Assembly (NCBI GenBank): GCA_044361595.1
Contig: JBIKIN010000019.1
Coordinates: forward strand, 1-64,000
Direction of reading: 5' to 3'
Length of the DNA: 64,000 bases
DNA from: Pseudopedobacter sp044361595
Lineage (GTDB): Bacteria > Bacteroidota > Bacteroidia > Sphingobacteriales > Sphingobacteriaceae
Part shown: positions 53,181 through 61,198 of the stretch, piece by piece
How positions within the stretch are numbered: the first letter of the stretch is position 1
Layout of the letters: each line of letters opens with the position of its first letter
Notes under the pieces: generated by a model
Told to the model about the DNA's origin: nothing
Database searches by the model: none
The model's input: the letters and a program-made list of their open reading frames with translations, nothing else
Position numbers and translations under genes: made by a program

Positions 53181-53969
53181 ATGGATTTAAAATTAAAGGA
53201 TAAGGTAGTAATAGTAACGGGAGGCGCTAAAGGTATTGGTTTAGGCATTGTTGACGCATTAGCTGCAGAAGGAGCAATTCCGGTTATTGTAGGAAGAAAG
53301 AAGGTAGATAACCAAAAAGAAGTTGACAGAATTAAGCAATTGGGGTATCAGGTTTTTGCCGTTGAAGCCGAATTAACAAAACCAGAGGAATGTAAAATTG
53401 CAGTTGAAGAGGTAATTAAACAATTTGGTAGAATTGATGGAGTTGTAAATAATGCGGGGTTAAATGATGGTGTGGGTTTAGAAAACGGCACTTATGAAGG
53501 GTTTATGGAAAGCTTACATCGTAATTTAGTACATTATTATTTAATGGTACACCATGCTTTGCCCGAGCTCAAGAAATCTAAAGGAAGTATTGTTAATATA
53601 AGTTCAAAAACTGGGGATACTGGCCAAGGAAATACTTCTGCTTATGCAGCATCTAACGGAGGTAGAAACGCTTTAACTAGAGAATGGGCGGTAGAACTGT
53701 TAAAATATAATATTCGTGTTAACGCAGTTGTAGTAGCAGAATGTTGGACCCCACAGTACGAAAGCTGGATTACCACACTAACTAATCCAGAAGAGATGCT
53801 TAAAGAAATTACGTCTAAAGTTCCTTTAGAGAAAAGAATGACTACCGTTGAGGAAATTGCTAATACAGTAGTCTTTTTATTGAGTGAAAAATCAAGTCAT
53901 ACTACTGGTCAGATTCTTTATGTTGATGGGGGTTATGTTCATTTAGACAGGGCTTTAGCTAATTCTTAA
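53181..53969 (+). CDS. SDR oxidoreductase, probably L-fucose dehydrogenase; lysine of YxxxK replaced
   Basis: A 262-residue short-chain dehydrogenase with the NAD-binding GGAKGIGLG, NNAGLNDGVG, the serine in VNISSKTGDTG and Y155 in SAYAASNGG. The usual catalytic lysine four residues after the tyrosine is asparagine (N159). The protein ends GQILYVDGGYVHLDRALANS. It follows the fuconolactonase, so it probably oxidises L-fucose to L-fuconolactone, the first step. Whether the lysine loss is tolerated, compensated or a family trait cannot be told here. A decayed second copy lies at 55811-56100. Confidence 0.82.
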   Translation: MDLKLKDKVVIVTGGAKGIGLGIVDALAAEGAIPVIVGRKKVDNQKEVDRIKQLGYQVFAVEAELTKPEECKIAVEEVIKQFGRIDGVVNNAGLNDGVGLENGTYEGFMESLHRNLVHYYLMVHHALPELKKSKGSIVNISSKTGDTGQGNTSAYAASNGGRNALTREWAVELLKYNIRVNAVVVAECWTPQYESWITTLTNPEEMLKEITSKVPLEKRMTTVEEIANTVVFLLSEKSSHTTGQILYVDGGYVHLDRALANS

Positions 53970-54147
53970 AACAATCCTGATGAAATTCATAACCTCATCA
54001 TAACCATACCCTCAATATGCCTTTTTTACCAAAAATTAGCTAGGAAATTGTTCGGTTGCTTAGAGCAAACTAAAGGATTACAAAACCCAGTGAAGGGTAC
54101 CATTAAGGATCCGATTGGGGATTAAAAGTATCAAAATCAGATTTAAA

Positions 54148-55800
54148 ATGAGGAAACACTTTTTGATAGCACTAATTTTGTTTTTATCCTTTACAGGGTT
54201 TTCTCAAGAAAAATCCTCTTTAGAGGGGAGCTTGCCCGTTAGGCCTAATATTGTATGGATAGTTTGTGAAGATATGTCTTTGCATTTAAGTTCATTTGGG
54301 GAAATGGCTATCCAAACGCCTAATTTAGATGCTTTAGCAAAAGATGGTATAAAATATACCAATGCTTATACAGTTGCGGGAGTTTGTGCACCAAGCAGGG
54401 TGGGTATTATAACTGCAATGTATCCTTCCTCAATAGGAGGTAATAACATGAGGAACTATCAGGCAGGGCCAAAAGATGCTAATAAATTAATGAAATCAGG
54501 TTTACCTTCTTATTCTGTAATGCCACCCGCTTATGTGAAAGGTTTTACTGAATATTTAAGAAAGGATACGTACTACTGCACTAATAATCAGAAAGAGGAT
54601 TATCAGTTTGAAGCACCTGTTACCATGTGGGATGAAAGTAGTACCAAAGCGTCATGGAAAAACAGACCAGAAGGCAAACCTTTCTTTGCTGTTTTTAACT
54701 TGAATGTAACTCATGAATCTCAGATATGGGAAAGAGATAAACAACCTCTTTTGGTAGATCCAGCAAAAGTGAAAGTTCCTCCTTATTATCCAGATGTTGC
54801 AGAAGTAAGGCATGATATCGCTCGTCAGTTAAGCAATGTGATAGAAATGGATAAACAAGCTGGCGTTTTAATTCAGCAATTAAAAGATGCTGGTTTGTAT
54901 GATAACACCATCATTTTCTTTTATAGCGATCATGGAGACGGCTTGCCTTATGTAAAAAGGGAAGTAACCAAAAGAGGGCTTTGGATTCCTTTAATTGTAA
55001 AGTTACCCAATCAGGAAAAAGCAGGAACCACAGATAATAGATTGGTATCTGGAATTGATTTTGGGCCTACCGTTTTGTCTTTAGCAAATGTTACTGTTCC
55101 GAAATATATGGCAGGTAAGGCATTTTTAGGCTTGCAGGCAGAACCTAATCGCAAATTCATTTTTGCCGCTCGTGATAGGATGGATGAAAAGGTAGATAGA
55201 GTTCGTTCGGTTTTTGATGGCAAATATCAATACCTAAAAAATTATATGCCAGAGTTGCCTTACTATCAAGATTTAACTTATCGTTTACAATTACCATCAA
55301 TGACTAAGATTTTAGCCATGAGGGATGCTGGCCAATTAAATGCTATACAAATTCGTTGGTTTAAGTCAAAATCTCCAGAAGAGCTTTATGATACAGAAAA
55401 GGATCCTTATCAATTAAATAACCTGATAAACGACGTAAAATATAAAGACAAAGCTACAGAGTTGAGAAATGAAATAAAAAACTGGCAAGCAGAATTTGGA
55501 GATATCAATGCCATACCCGAAAAAGATTTGGTAAAAAAATGGTGGAATGGAAAAGATAAAGCACCTATAACAGCAAACCTAGTTTTACAGAAGGTGACTG
55601 ATGGTTATATCATCGAATGTTCAACACCAGGGGCTTCTATTGGATATATTTTAAAACCAAATGAAGTGGGGTCAAAAATAGGAAATAGCTGGAGGGTTTA
55701 TAATCATGAAATTATCAAGCTAAAAGCAGGCGAGACGATTAAAATTAAAGCTCAACGTATTGGATATGAGGCCTCTGAATTAGAATTTACACAGAAATAA
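54148..55800 (+). CDS. Secreted sulfatase, S1 family
   Basis: The protein (550 residues from the ATG at 54148; a TTG at 54115 would add a poor leader) has a signal peptide ending GFSQ, the formylglycine motif VCAPSRVG, where the cysteine is converted to the catalytic aldehyde, and FYSDHGDGLPYVKRE. It hydrolyses sulfate esters, or N-sulfate, on glycans. Placed after the fucose genes it probably desulfates a fucose-containing glycan before fucosidase action; that is inference. A maturation enzyme for formylglycine is not in the window. Confidence 0.9.
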   Translation: MRKHFLIALILFLSFTGFSQEKSSLEGSLPVRPNIVWIVCEDMSLHLSSFGEMAIQTPNLDALAKDGIKYTNAYTVAGVCAPSRVGIITAMYPSSIGGNNMRNYQAGPKDANKLMKSGLPSYSVMPPAYVKGFTEYLRKDTYYCTNNQKEDYQFEAPVTMWDESSTKASWKNRPEGKPFFAVFNLNVTHESQIWERDKQPLLVDPAKVKVPPYYPDVAEVRHDIARQLSNVIEMDKQAGVLIQQLKDAGLYDNTIIFFYSDHGDGLPYVKREVTKRGLWIPLIVKLPNQEKAGTTDNRLVSGIDFGPTVLSLANVTVPKYMAGKAFLGLQAEPNRKFIFAARDRMDEKVDRVRSVFDGKYQYLKNYMPELPYYQDLTYRLQLPSMTKILAMRDAGQLNAIQIRWFKSKSPEELYDTEKDPYQLNNLINDVKYKDKATELRNEIKNWQAEFGDINAIPEKDLVKKWWNGKDKAPITANLVLQKVTDGYIIECSTPGASIGYILKPNEVGSKIGNSWRVYNHEIIKLKAGETIKIKAQRIGYEASELEFTQK

Positions 55801-55810
55801 ATAGGTTAAA

Positions 55811-56100
55811 AGTTGTGTGATAACGAAATATCAAAAATGGCTTTATAGATAGCTTAATTTGTAATTTGACACATTATTTAATTGCACACCATGCATTACA
55901 AAAGCCTATGGAAACTAAAAGCATCATTTTAAACATTAGTTCTAAAGCTTGGGAAACTGTGCAAGAAAATACTTTAACTAGAGACTGTGCTGTAGAATTA
56001 TTGACTTACGAGGCATTTGAATAAATGCCGTTGTTGCAGCCGGATACAGGGTACTACAATACGAAAGTTGGATTGCCATTTTGTGTAATACTAATTAAGG
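55811..56100 (+). pseudogene. Decayed SDR (second copy of the fucose-operon dehydrogenase)
   Basis: Translated from about 55835 the stretch reads NGFIDSLICNLTHYLIAHHA, then IILNISSKAWETVQENTLTRD and ELLTYEAFE before a stop; in a shifted frame NAVVAAGY...QYESWIAIL follows. It aligns with residues about 110-205 of the SDR at 53181-53969 (EGFMESLHRNLVHYYLMVHH, NISSKTGDTGQGNT, LTREWAVELL, NAVVVAE, QYESW). The segment with the catalytic tyrosine is deleted, both ends are missing, and the frame is broken, so it cannot make an enzyme. Confidence 0.85.
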
Positions 56101-56120
56101 ACGGAACACGGTTTAAAAAC

Positions 56121-56152
56121 AAAAAACCCTTTGATTTAGTTCAAAGGGTTTT
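56121..56152 (-). terminator. Terminator after the tmRNA gene
   Basis: On the minus strand AACCCTTTGA and TCAAAGGGTT form a ten-base stem with a six-base loop followed by a T run. It begins right after the mature 3' end of the tmRNA. Confidence 0.9.
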
Positions 56153-56160
56153 AAGATTGT

Positions 56161-56553
56161 GGACCCGGAGGGATTCGAACCCTCGTCCAAACATGGGACC
56201 AGTTGCGCTTTCTACATGCTTATTTTATGGTTGGTTTTCGAGAGTAGTTTGGCCATAAACAGCCTGGTTACTCCTTATTTTCTTGAGTTTTCGAGAAGAG
56301 CCCGAAACTTACTCTTCCTTATTCTAGCATTTCTGTGCTTCCATATCGATTGCCGCCAGACCGGGCCCTCGGGAAACATCTCGCTCGCACTTCTAAAGTA
56401 CGACTAAGCAATCTTAACTTGGTTAAGATTAAGCAGCAAGAGCGTAGTTATTTTCGCCTTTTGTGTTTTGAGAATCAATATTTAAGCGCTGAACCCTCAT
56501 TGCGCTGCATGCTTACACACTTATCATCCATCCTGTCTATTCCGGTCGAGCCC
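56161..56553 (-). ncRNA. ssrA: tmRNA (SsrA), tag GENNYALAA
   Basis: The tRNA-like ends pair: 5' GGGCTCG (56553-56547) with 3' CGGGTCC (56167-56161), seven pairs with two wobbles. The T arm reads GAGGGTTCGAATCCCTC. The tag frame is 56458-56429 and encodes G-E-N-N-Y-A-L-A-A followed by TAA, the type known from Bacteroidota, with a hairpin (ATCTTAACCAAGTTAAGAT) right after it. The CCA end is not encoded. tmRNA frees stalled ribosomes and tags the unfinished proteins for proteolysis. The length of about 393 bases is standard. Open frames predicted across this stretch are artefacts. Confidence 0.97.
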
Positions 56554-56709
56554 GTTTAGTTTGTCGGTGAATAGTTTGTTGGTTTGTTCGAAACAAAGAA
56601 CATATCATTAACGATGCAAAAGTACCAAAATATATGAGGTTGAAAAACTAATCAGGTCTTTAGAAAGTGTTTTTGGATAAATTCTTACAATCTAACCATA
56701 TCCTACAAC

Positions 56710-57912
56710 CTAATTAACTACTTTCCCCGGATAAATCTTTAACGCTTCTTCTAAGCAAGTCATTGCGTTTTTTAAATCTTCAGCGTTCAAAACATAAGCC
56801 ATTCTTACTTGGTTAGAACCAGCTCCAGCTGTAGAATAAAAGCCAGTTGCAGGCGCCATCATTACCGTTTGGTTGTTAAAACTGAAATCCTCTAACATCC
56901 ATTGGCAAAATTTATCAGCATTATCTATGGGTAAACTAGCCACCACATAAAAAGCTCCACCCGGATTAGGGCAAAAAACACCGTCCATTTTATTTAAAGT
57001 CGAAACTAAAATATCTCTGCGCTTTGTGTATTCTTTGTTTACCTCCTCAAAATAGCTGTCTGGCGTATCAATTGCAGCCGTTCCTGCAATTTGCTCAACC
57101 ATTCCAGCACTTAATCTAGCTTGTGCAAACTTTAAGGCAGATGCAATAACTTCTTTATTTTTGGTAATCATACAGCCTAATCTGGCACCACAAGCACTAT
57201 ATCGTTTAGACACCGTATCCATAATAACTACGTTTTCTTCTAATCCAGTTAAATGCATTGGCGATATAAATTCTTTTCCATCATAGCAAAACTCTCTATA
57301 AGCTTCATCCGCAAAAAGGTATAAATCGTACTTCAAAACCAAAGATTTTAAAGCCTCCATCTCCTCTAAACTATATAAATAACCTGTAGGGTTGTTTGGA
57401 TTACAAATGATAATAGCCTTGGTTTTTTCGGTAATTAACTTCTCAAACTCGGCAATAGGAGGTAGGGCAAAACCATTTTCTATAAAAGACAAAATAGGCT
57501 TTACCACCACATCAGTTTGGCAGGCAAAACCATTATAATTAGCATAAAATGGTTCTGGAATAATCACTTCATCGCCAGGGTTTAGGCAAGTCATCATGGC
57601 AATATTAATCGCTTCAGAACCACCAGTAGTTACAATAATATTTTCTGGCGTAATCCCGTAATTTAATTTATTGTAGTAAGAGGCAAGTTTGGTGCGGTAT
57701 GTTAAAGTCCCTTCAGACGATGTATAAGCCCATACCTTAAAATCTATATTTTTTACAGCATCTAACATCACTTCTGGTGTAGCAATATCTGGTTGCCCAA
57801 TGTTTAAATGATAAACTTTTTTTCCTTCTTGTTTAGCTTTCTCTGCAAACGGAGTTAACTTCCTAATTGGAGATGCTGGCATCTCTATTCCCTTTTCTGA
57901 AATTTTTGGCAT
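56710..57912 (-). CDS. PLP-dependent aminotransferase, aspartate aminotransferase type
   Basis: A class I fold-type I aminotransferase of 400 residues with YHLNIGQPDIATPEVM, the substrate/cofactor motifs TTGGSEAINIAM and IICNPNNPTGYLY, the aspartate of FADEAYREF, the Schiff-base lysine in TVSKRYSACGARLG (near 236) and the arginine of NQVRMAYVL. It most likely moves amino groups between aspartate and 2-oxoglutarate, but related substrates cannot be excluded. TACCTTTG ends four bases before its ATG, so its message may be leaderless. Confidence 0.9.
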   Translation of the reverse strand: MPKISEKGIEMPASPIRKLTPFAEKAKQEGKKVYHLNIGQPDIATPEVMLDAVKNIDFKVWAYTSSEGTLTYRTKLASYYNKLNYGITPENIIVTTGGSEAINIAMMTCLNPGDEVIIPEPFYANYNGFACQTDVVVKPILSFIENGFALPPIAEFEKLITEKTKAIIICNPNNPTGYLYSLEEMEALKSLVLKYDLYLFADEAYREFCYDGKEFISPMHLTGLEENVVIMDTVSKRYSACGARLGCMITKNKEVIASALKFAQARLSAGMVEQIAGTAAIDTPDSYFEEVNKEYTKRRDILVSTLNKMDGVFCPNPGGAFYVVASLPIDNADKFCQWMLEDFSFNNQTVMMAPATGFYSTAGAGSNQVRMAYVLNAEDLKNAMTCLEEALKIYPGKVVN

Positions 57913-57916
57913 GGTA

Positions 57917-57924
57917 CAAAGGTA
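57917..57924 (-). promoter_or_regulatory. -7 promoter element directly before the aminotransferase gene
   Basis: TACCTTTG on the minus strand (57924-57917) fits TAnnTTTG and is separated from the ATG at 57912 by four bases. Confidence 0.55.
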
Positions 57925-57999
57925 TAGTTTAAGTTATCAAATTATAAAAGCAGAGGATTAAATTCTATAAGATGAGTGTAAAAAATATGATATGGAAAT

Positions 58000-58154
58000 G
58001 TGGGCGTTTCCTCGCTGAAAAGGAGCGGGGTCGGGCTTTACGCTGTAGTTTTTTGTCTTATCCTTCGACTCCGCTCAGGATGACAAAAAAGCTGTGGCTT
58101 CTCCGTAGGTTCAAAGAACTCCTTTGGAGAGTCCTTTGGACAATCTCTAACGCA
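58000..58154. repeat. Bacteroidota dispersed element with an inserted palindrome
   Basis: The outer part (TGGGCGTTTCC..., GGTCGGGCTTTACGCTGTAG, then CAATCTCTAACGCAG) is a diverged copy, in opposite orientation, of the element at 28654-28738. Its middle (58049-58090) is a separate palindrome whose arms are TTTTTTGTC and GACAAAAAA around ATCCTTCGACTCCGCTCAGG, a short repeat seen widely in bacterial genomes. It lies in the 262-bp gap between the aminotransferase and the TOPRIM-like gene. Confidence 0.65.
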
Positions 58155-58174
58155 GAAACTTTTTTAATGGAAAT

Positions 58175-58744
58175 TTAAGCGACTAGTTTTTTATCAAGCT
58201 CTTGAATAAATTTTTTGAATGTTTTAGAATTTTTAAAAACTACCTCAAATCTTAATTTTTTAAAGATAGCAGGACAATCATTTTCATGAAATTCCTTTTT
58301 ATTGTTTCGAGTTTTTCTTTTTAGTTCTTCCTTAGGCTCTTTGACGAACTCTGGGTCACCTTTGAAGTTTAATTTAGTTTTATACAAATCATTAAAAACT
58401 TCAATATCAGCGAAAATTAATGATTCTAGTTCCCAAATATTAAGAAGTAAAACACTTTCTTTTATTTCTGTCTCAATTTCTGAATGCCAATCTAAACGAT
58501 TTTTAATTTTATCAGTTTCGGTTATAAATCCATCTAAATCTCTGATACAAATTGCAAATTTGCAATTGTGTAATTTGAAATTATTTATAATAACTCTTCT
58601 TCCTTTTGGGGAGACAATATCGTCACCCCTTAAGTTTGGACTAATATTTTTGAAAATTAATGAATCTTGATATTTCTGATGTATTAAATGAGAAATCGCA
58701 TCAATATCATTTTTAAATTCTCCAGCAATTCCTACTCTTGTCAT
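58175..58744 (-). CDS. Small TOPRIM-like (DUF4276-like) protein, partner of the ATPase
   Basis: The 189-residue protein opens with MTRVGIAGEFKNDIDAI, where E9 matches the TOPRIM glutamate, followed by CIRDLDG (D69 and D71, a DxD motif) and NIWELESLIFAD (E105, E107, D113). This is the acidic layout of TOPRIM nucleases and of DUF4276-type proteins. A basic tail (KEELKRKTRNNKKEF) could bind nucleic acid. The ATG overlaps the ATPase stop as ATGA, so the pair is coupled; an ORF eight codons longer is less likely. It probably supplies metal-dependent cleavage to the ATPase. The fold is inferred by eye. Confidence 0.7.
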   Translation of the reverse strand: MTRVGIAGEFKNDIDAISHLIHQKYQDSLIFKNISPNLRGDDIVSPKGRRVIINNFKLHNCKFAICIRDLDGFITETDKIKNRLDWHSEIETEIKESVLLLNIWELESLIFADIEVFNDLYKTKLNFKGDPEFVKEPKEELKRKTRNNKKEFHENDCPAIFKKLRFEVVFKNSKTFKKFIQELDKKLVA

Positions 58745-59925
58745 TCTTCTAAACTGGAATAAAGCCAAAAATCACTTAAAAAGCCAACATCTTCTCTGTA
58801 ATTAGCAGCATGCTCTTTTTCTTCAATTGTTAAATGTCTAACTTGAGTTCCTTCGCTTTTTTCATAAGAAGCAATCAAAATATTATCTAATTCGTCTTTA
58901 TCTAAATGATCTAAAGCTTTTGGAGAATGTGTTGAAATAATAATTTGTTTAGTTTCTGATTCCTTTTTAATAAAATCCATTAATAAGCTAAACTGATGAG
59001 GATGAATACCTAATTCTGGTTCTTCAATTAATATTAAACCGGATTCTTTAGCAGTAATTTCAGTAATTATATAAAACAATCTTTTTGTTCCATCTGAAAG
59101 TTGTGAATAGGATAACCAAGTGTCATTAACTAAAAATTCTATTTTTAAATTTTCAATCAATAATTGATTATCATCTTCATAAATGTTTATATTGGTGTTA
59201 AATCTTAAACTTTTAATTGGAGAATATTTGTTAAGATTCAAAATAATATTTTCAGGGATAATTAATTCATCCTTTATAGTCTCTCTCGTTAGTAAACTAG
59301 ATGTGCCGTTTTCTAGCTGCATCGATAGCTCAGCTCTCCAAAATAGATTGTTTAAGAAATTTAAAGTTTTTGGCTTATACCAAATTCCTCCATTCAAATC
59401 GATTTCGATTATCCCTGCTTTTTCAATGCAATCAAGGTTTTCAGGAAAACCGAATTTCATATAAAGAGGCCAAGGGAATTTATAGCCTATTTCAACAAAA
59501 AAAGAACCTATACTACGGGAAATTACATATTCTTTGCTTTGAAACGTAATAATTTCACTCGTAAAACTATCAGAGAACCCTTCATGTTTTAAATCCTGAT
59601 TTATAAATAGTTTTCTCTTTATATTAAATTTTGGAATTGTTAAATCATCTAATTTACTAATAATGTCAATAGCAATTCTTTCATATTCTATCTCAAACGA
59701 GTTTTCATCTTCTGTTAAAAAAATAAAATTAGAAAATTTGAAATTACTTTTAGATGTTGATGGATTTAAGACATTCTCTATTGAATCAAACAAATTAGAT
59801 TTACCAGCTCCATTTTTACCTATCAAAATATTTAGACCTTTATTTATTTCAAATTCGCAATCAATGATAGATTTGTATCCTTTTAAATGAAGTTTAGTTA
59901 AATAAAGTGGCTTTAAGTCTGACAT
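58741..59925 (-). CDS. SMC/OLD-like AAA ATPase
   Basis: The 394-residue protein begins LTKLHLKGYKSIIDCEFEIN with Walker A GKNGAGKS (36-43), has an ABC-type signature LSDGTKRLF, Walker B LILIEEPELGIHP and an H-loop IISTHSPKALD. It lacks the C-terminal TOPRIM domain of full OLD nucleases; instead a separate TOPRIM-like gene follows with an ATGA overlap. ATPases of this class drive anti-phage systems such as PARIS, Septu and Gabija, with which this pair shares only the principle. A TACATTTG promoter lies 18 bases before the ATG. Confidence 0.88.
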   Translation of the reverse strand: MSDLKPLYLTKLHLKGYKSIIDCEFEINKGLNILIGKNGAGKSNLFDSIENVLNPSTSKSNFKFSNFIFLTEDENSFEIEYERIAIDIISKLDDLTIPKFNIKRKLFINQDLKHEGFSDSFTSEIITFQSKEYVISRSIGSFFVEIGYKFPWPLYMKFGFPENLDCIEKAGIIEIDLNGGIWYKPKTLNFLNNLFWRAELSMQLENGTSSLLTRETIKDELIIPENIILNLNKYSPIKSLRFNTNINIYEDDNQLLIENLKIEFLVNDTWLSYSQLSDGTKRLFYIITEITAKESGLILIEEPELGIHPHQFSLLMDFIKKESETKQIIISTHSPKALDHLDKDELDNILIASYEKSEGTQVRHLTIEEKEHAANYREDVGFLSDFWLYSSLEE

Positions 59926-59943
59926 TTAAGATTTCCTATTTTA

Positions 59944-59951
59944 CAAATGTA
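59944..59951 (-). promoter_or_regulatory. -7 promoter element of the ATPase/TOPRIM-like pair
   Basis: TACATTTG on the minus strand (59951-59944) fits TAnnTTTG and lies in the 45-base gap after purM, so the pair is transcribed from its own promoter. A -33 TTG is not evident. Confidence 0.5.
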
Positions 59952-59970
59952 AGTTAAAAATTTTCAAAGG

Positions 59971-61149
59971 TTAATTATAAACAAACTCACCTTTTTCAGA
60001 AGTTATCGTCACTTGTTTTTGAGCTGCATTCTCTACCCTTCCCACAATTTGAGCATCAATACCAAAAGATTGTGAGATGGATATGATATCTTGCGCAATC
60101 TCTTGTGGAACATATAACTCCATACGATGCCCCATATTAAATACTTTATACATTTCTTTCCAATCAGTTCCAGATTGTTCTTGAATTAAAGTGAACAAAG
60201 GCGGAATTGGAAATAAATTATCTTTAATAATATGTAGTTTTTCAACAAAATGAAGCACTTTAGTTTGTGCGCCACCACTGCAATGCACCATTCCGTGTAT
60301 TTGTAAACGATGTTGATCTAATATTTTCTTAATTACAGGAGCATAAGTACGAGTAGGAGAAAGCACTAATTTACCAGCGGTAACCGTTAAATTATCTGCT
60401 ATTTTTATCACATCAGTTAATGCTTTTTGTCCCGAGAAAACTAAATCGAACGGTACAGCAGGGTCAAAACTTTCTGGATATTGATGAGCAATAGATTTTT
60501 GAAAAACATCATGACGGGCAGATGTTAATCCATTAGAACCCATTCCACCATTATATTCGCTTTCATAAGTGGCTTGTCCGCTTGATGATAATCCTACAAT
60601 CACATCTCCAGCCTGTATGTTGTGATTAGAAATCACGTCTTCACGTTTCATGCGGCAGGTTACGGTAGAATCTACAATAATGGTACGTACTAAATCACCT
60701 ACATCGGCAGTTTCGCCACCGGTAGAGTAAATATTGATGCCCATTTCTCGTAAATCGGCTAAAATTTCTTCGGTACCGTTTATAATTTCGGCAATAACCT
60801 CACCAGGTATTAAATTTTTATTTCTCCCGATGGTAGACGATATTAAAATATGGTCTGTAGCACCTACACAAAGTAAATCATCTAAATTCATGATGATGGC
60901 ATCTTGTGCGATACCTTTCCAAACAGAAATATCGCCTGTTTCTTTCCAATAAATGTAAGCTAAAGAAGATTTTGTGCCAGCTCCATCAGCATGCATAATG
61001 TTGCAATAGGCATCATCATTTCCTAATATATCTGGAATTATTTTGCAAAATGCTTGAGGGAAAATTCCTTTATCTATATTTTTGATGGCGTTATGCACAT
61101 CTTCTTTTCCGGCAGAAACGCCTCGTTGATTGTAACGGTTATCACTCAT
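59971..61149 (-). CDS. purM: Phosphoribosylformylglycinamidine cyclo-ligase (AIR synthase)
   Basis: PurM closes the imidazole ring in purine synthesis, turning FGAM into AIR with ATP. The 392-residue protein has the PurM fold marks YNQRGVSAGKEDVHNAI, HADGAGTKSSLAYIYWKETG, DLLCVGATDHILISSTIGRN, STGGETADVGD and GLSSSGQATYES. It is some 45 residues longer than the E. coli enzyme, as in other Bacteroidota forms. TATCTTTG ends seven bases before the ATG. Confidence 0.93.
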   Translation of the reverse strand: MSDNRYNQRGVSAGKEDVHNAIKNIDKGIFPQAFCKIIPDILGNDDAYCNIMHADGAGTKSSLAYIYWKETGDISVWKGIAQDAIIMNLDDLLCVGATDHILISSTIGRNKNLIPGEVIAEIINGTEEILADLREMGINIYSTGGETADVGDLVRTIIVDSTVTCRMKREDVISNHNIQAGDVIVGLSSSGQATYESEYNGGMGSNGLTSARHDVFQKSIAHQYPESFDPAVPFDLVFSGQKALTDVIKIADNLTVTAGKLVLSPTRTYAPVIKKILDQHRLQIHGMVHCSGGAQTKVLHFVEKLHIIKDNLFPIPPLFTLIQEQSGTDWKEMYKVFNMGHRMELYVPQEIAQDIISISQSFGIDAQIVGRVENAAQKQVTITSEKGEFVYN

Positions 61150-61156
61150 GATGGGG

Positions 61157-61164
61157 CAAAGATA
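61157..61164 (-). promoter_or_regulatory. -7 promoter element directly before purM
   Basis: TATCTTTG on the minus strand (61164-61157) fits TAnnTTTG and ends seven bases before the ATG at 61149, predicting a start at or next to the start codon. Confidence 0.55.
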
Positions 61165-61198
61165 TTAAAAAGCTTTAAGCAGTTTAAAAATTCTAATT

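Noticed and set aside
56025..56559. Three plus-strand open frames of 74-82 codons
   Set aside because: They lie antisense to the tmRNA gene and over the SDR remnant; their translations have no protein-like features.
57972..58178. 68-codon plus-strand frame after the aminotransferase
   Set aside because: It is made of the dispersed repeat at 58000-58154; the reading is a by-product of that element.
58302..59890. Plus-strand frames opposite the ATPase/TOPRIM-like pair
   Set aside because: Low-complexity hydrophobic translations complementary to well-supported genes.
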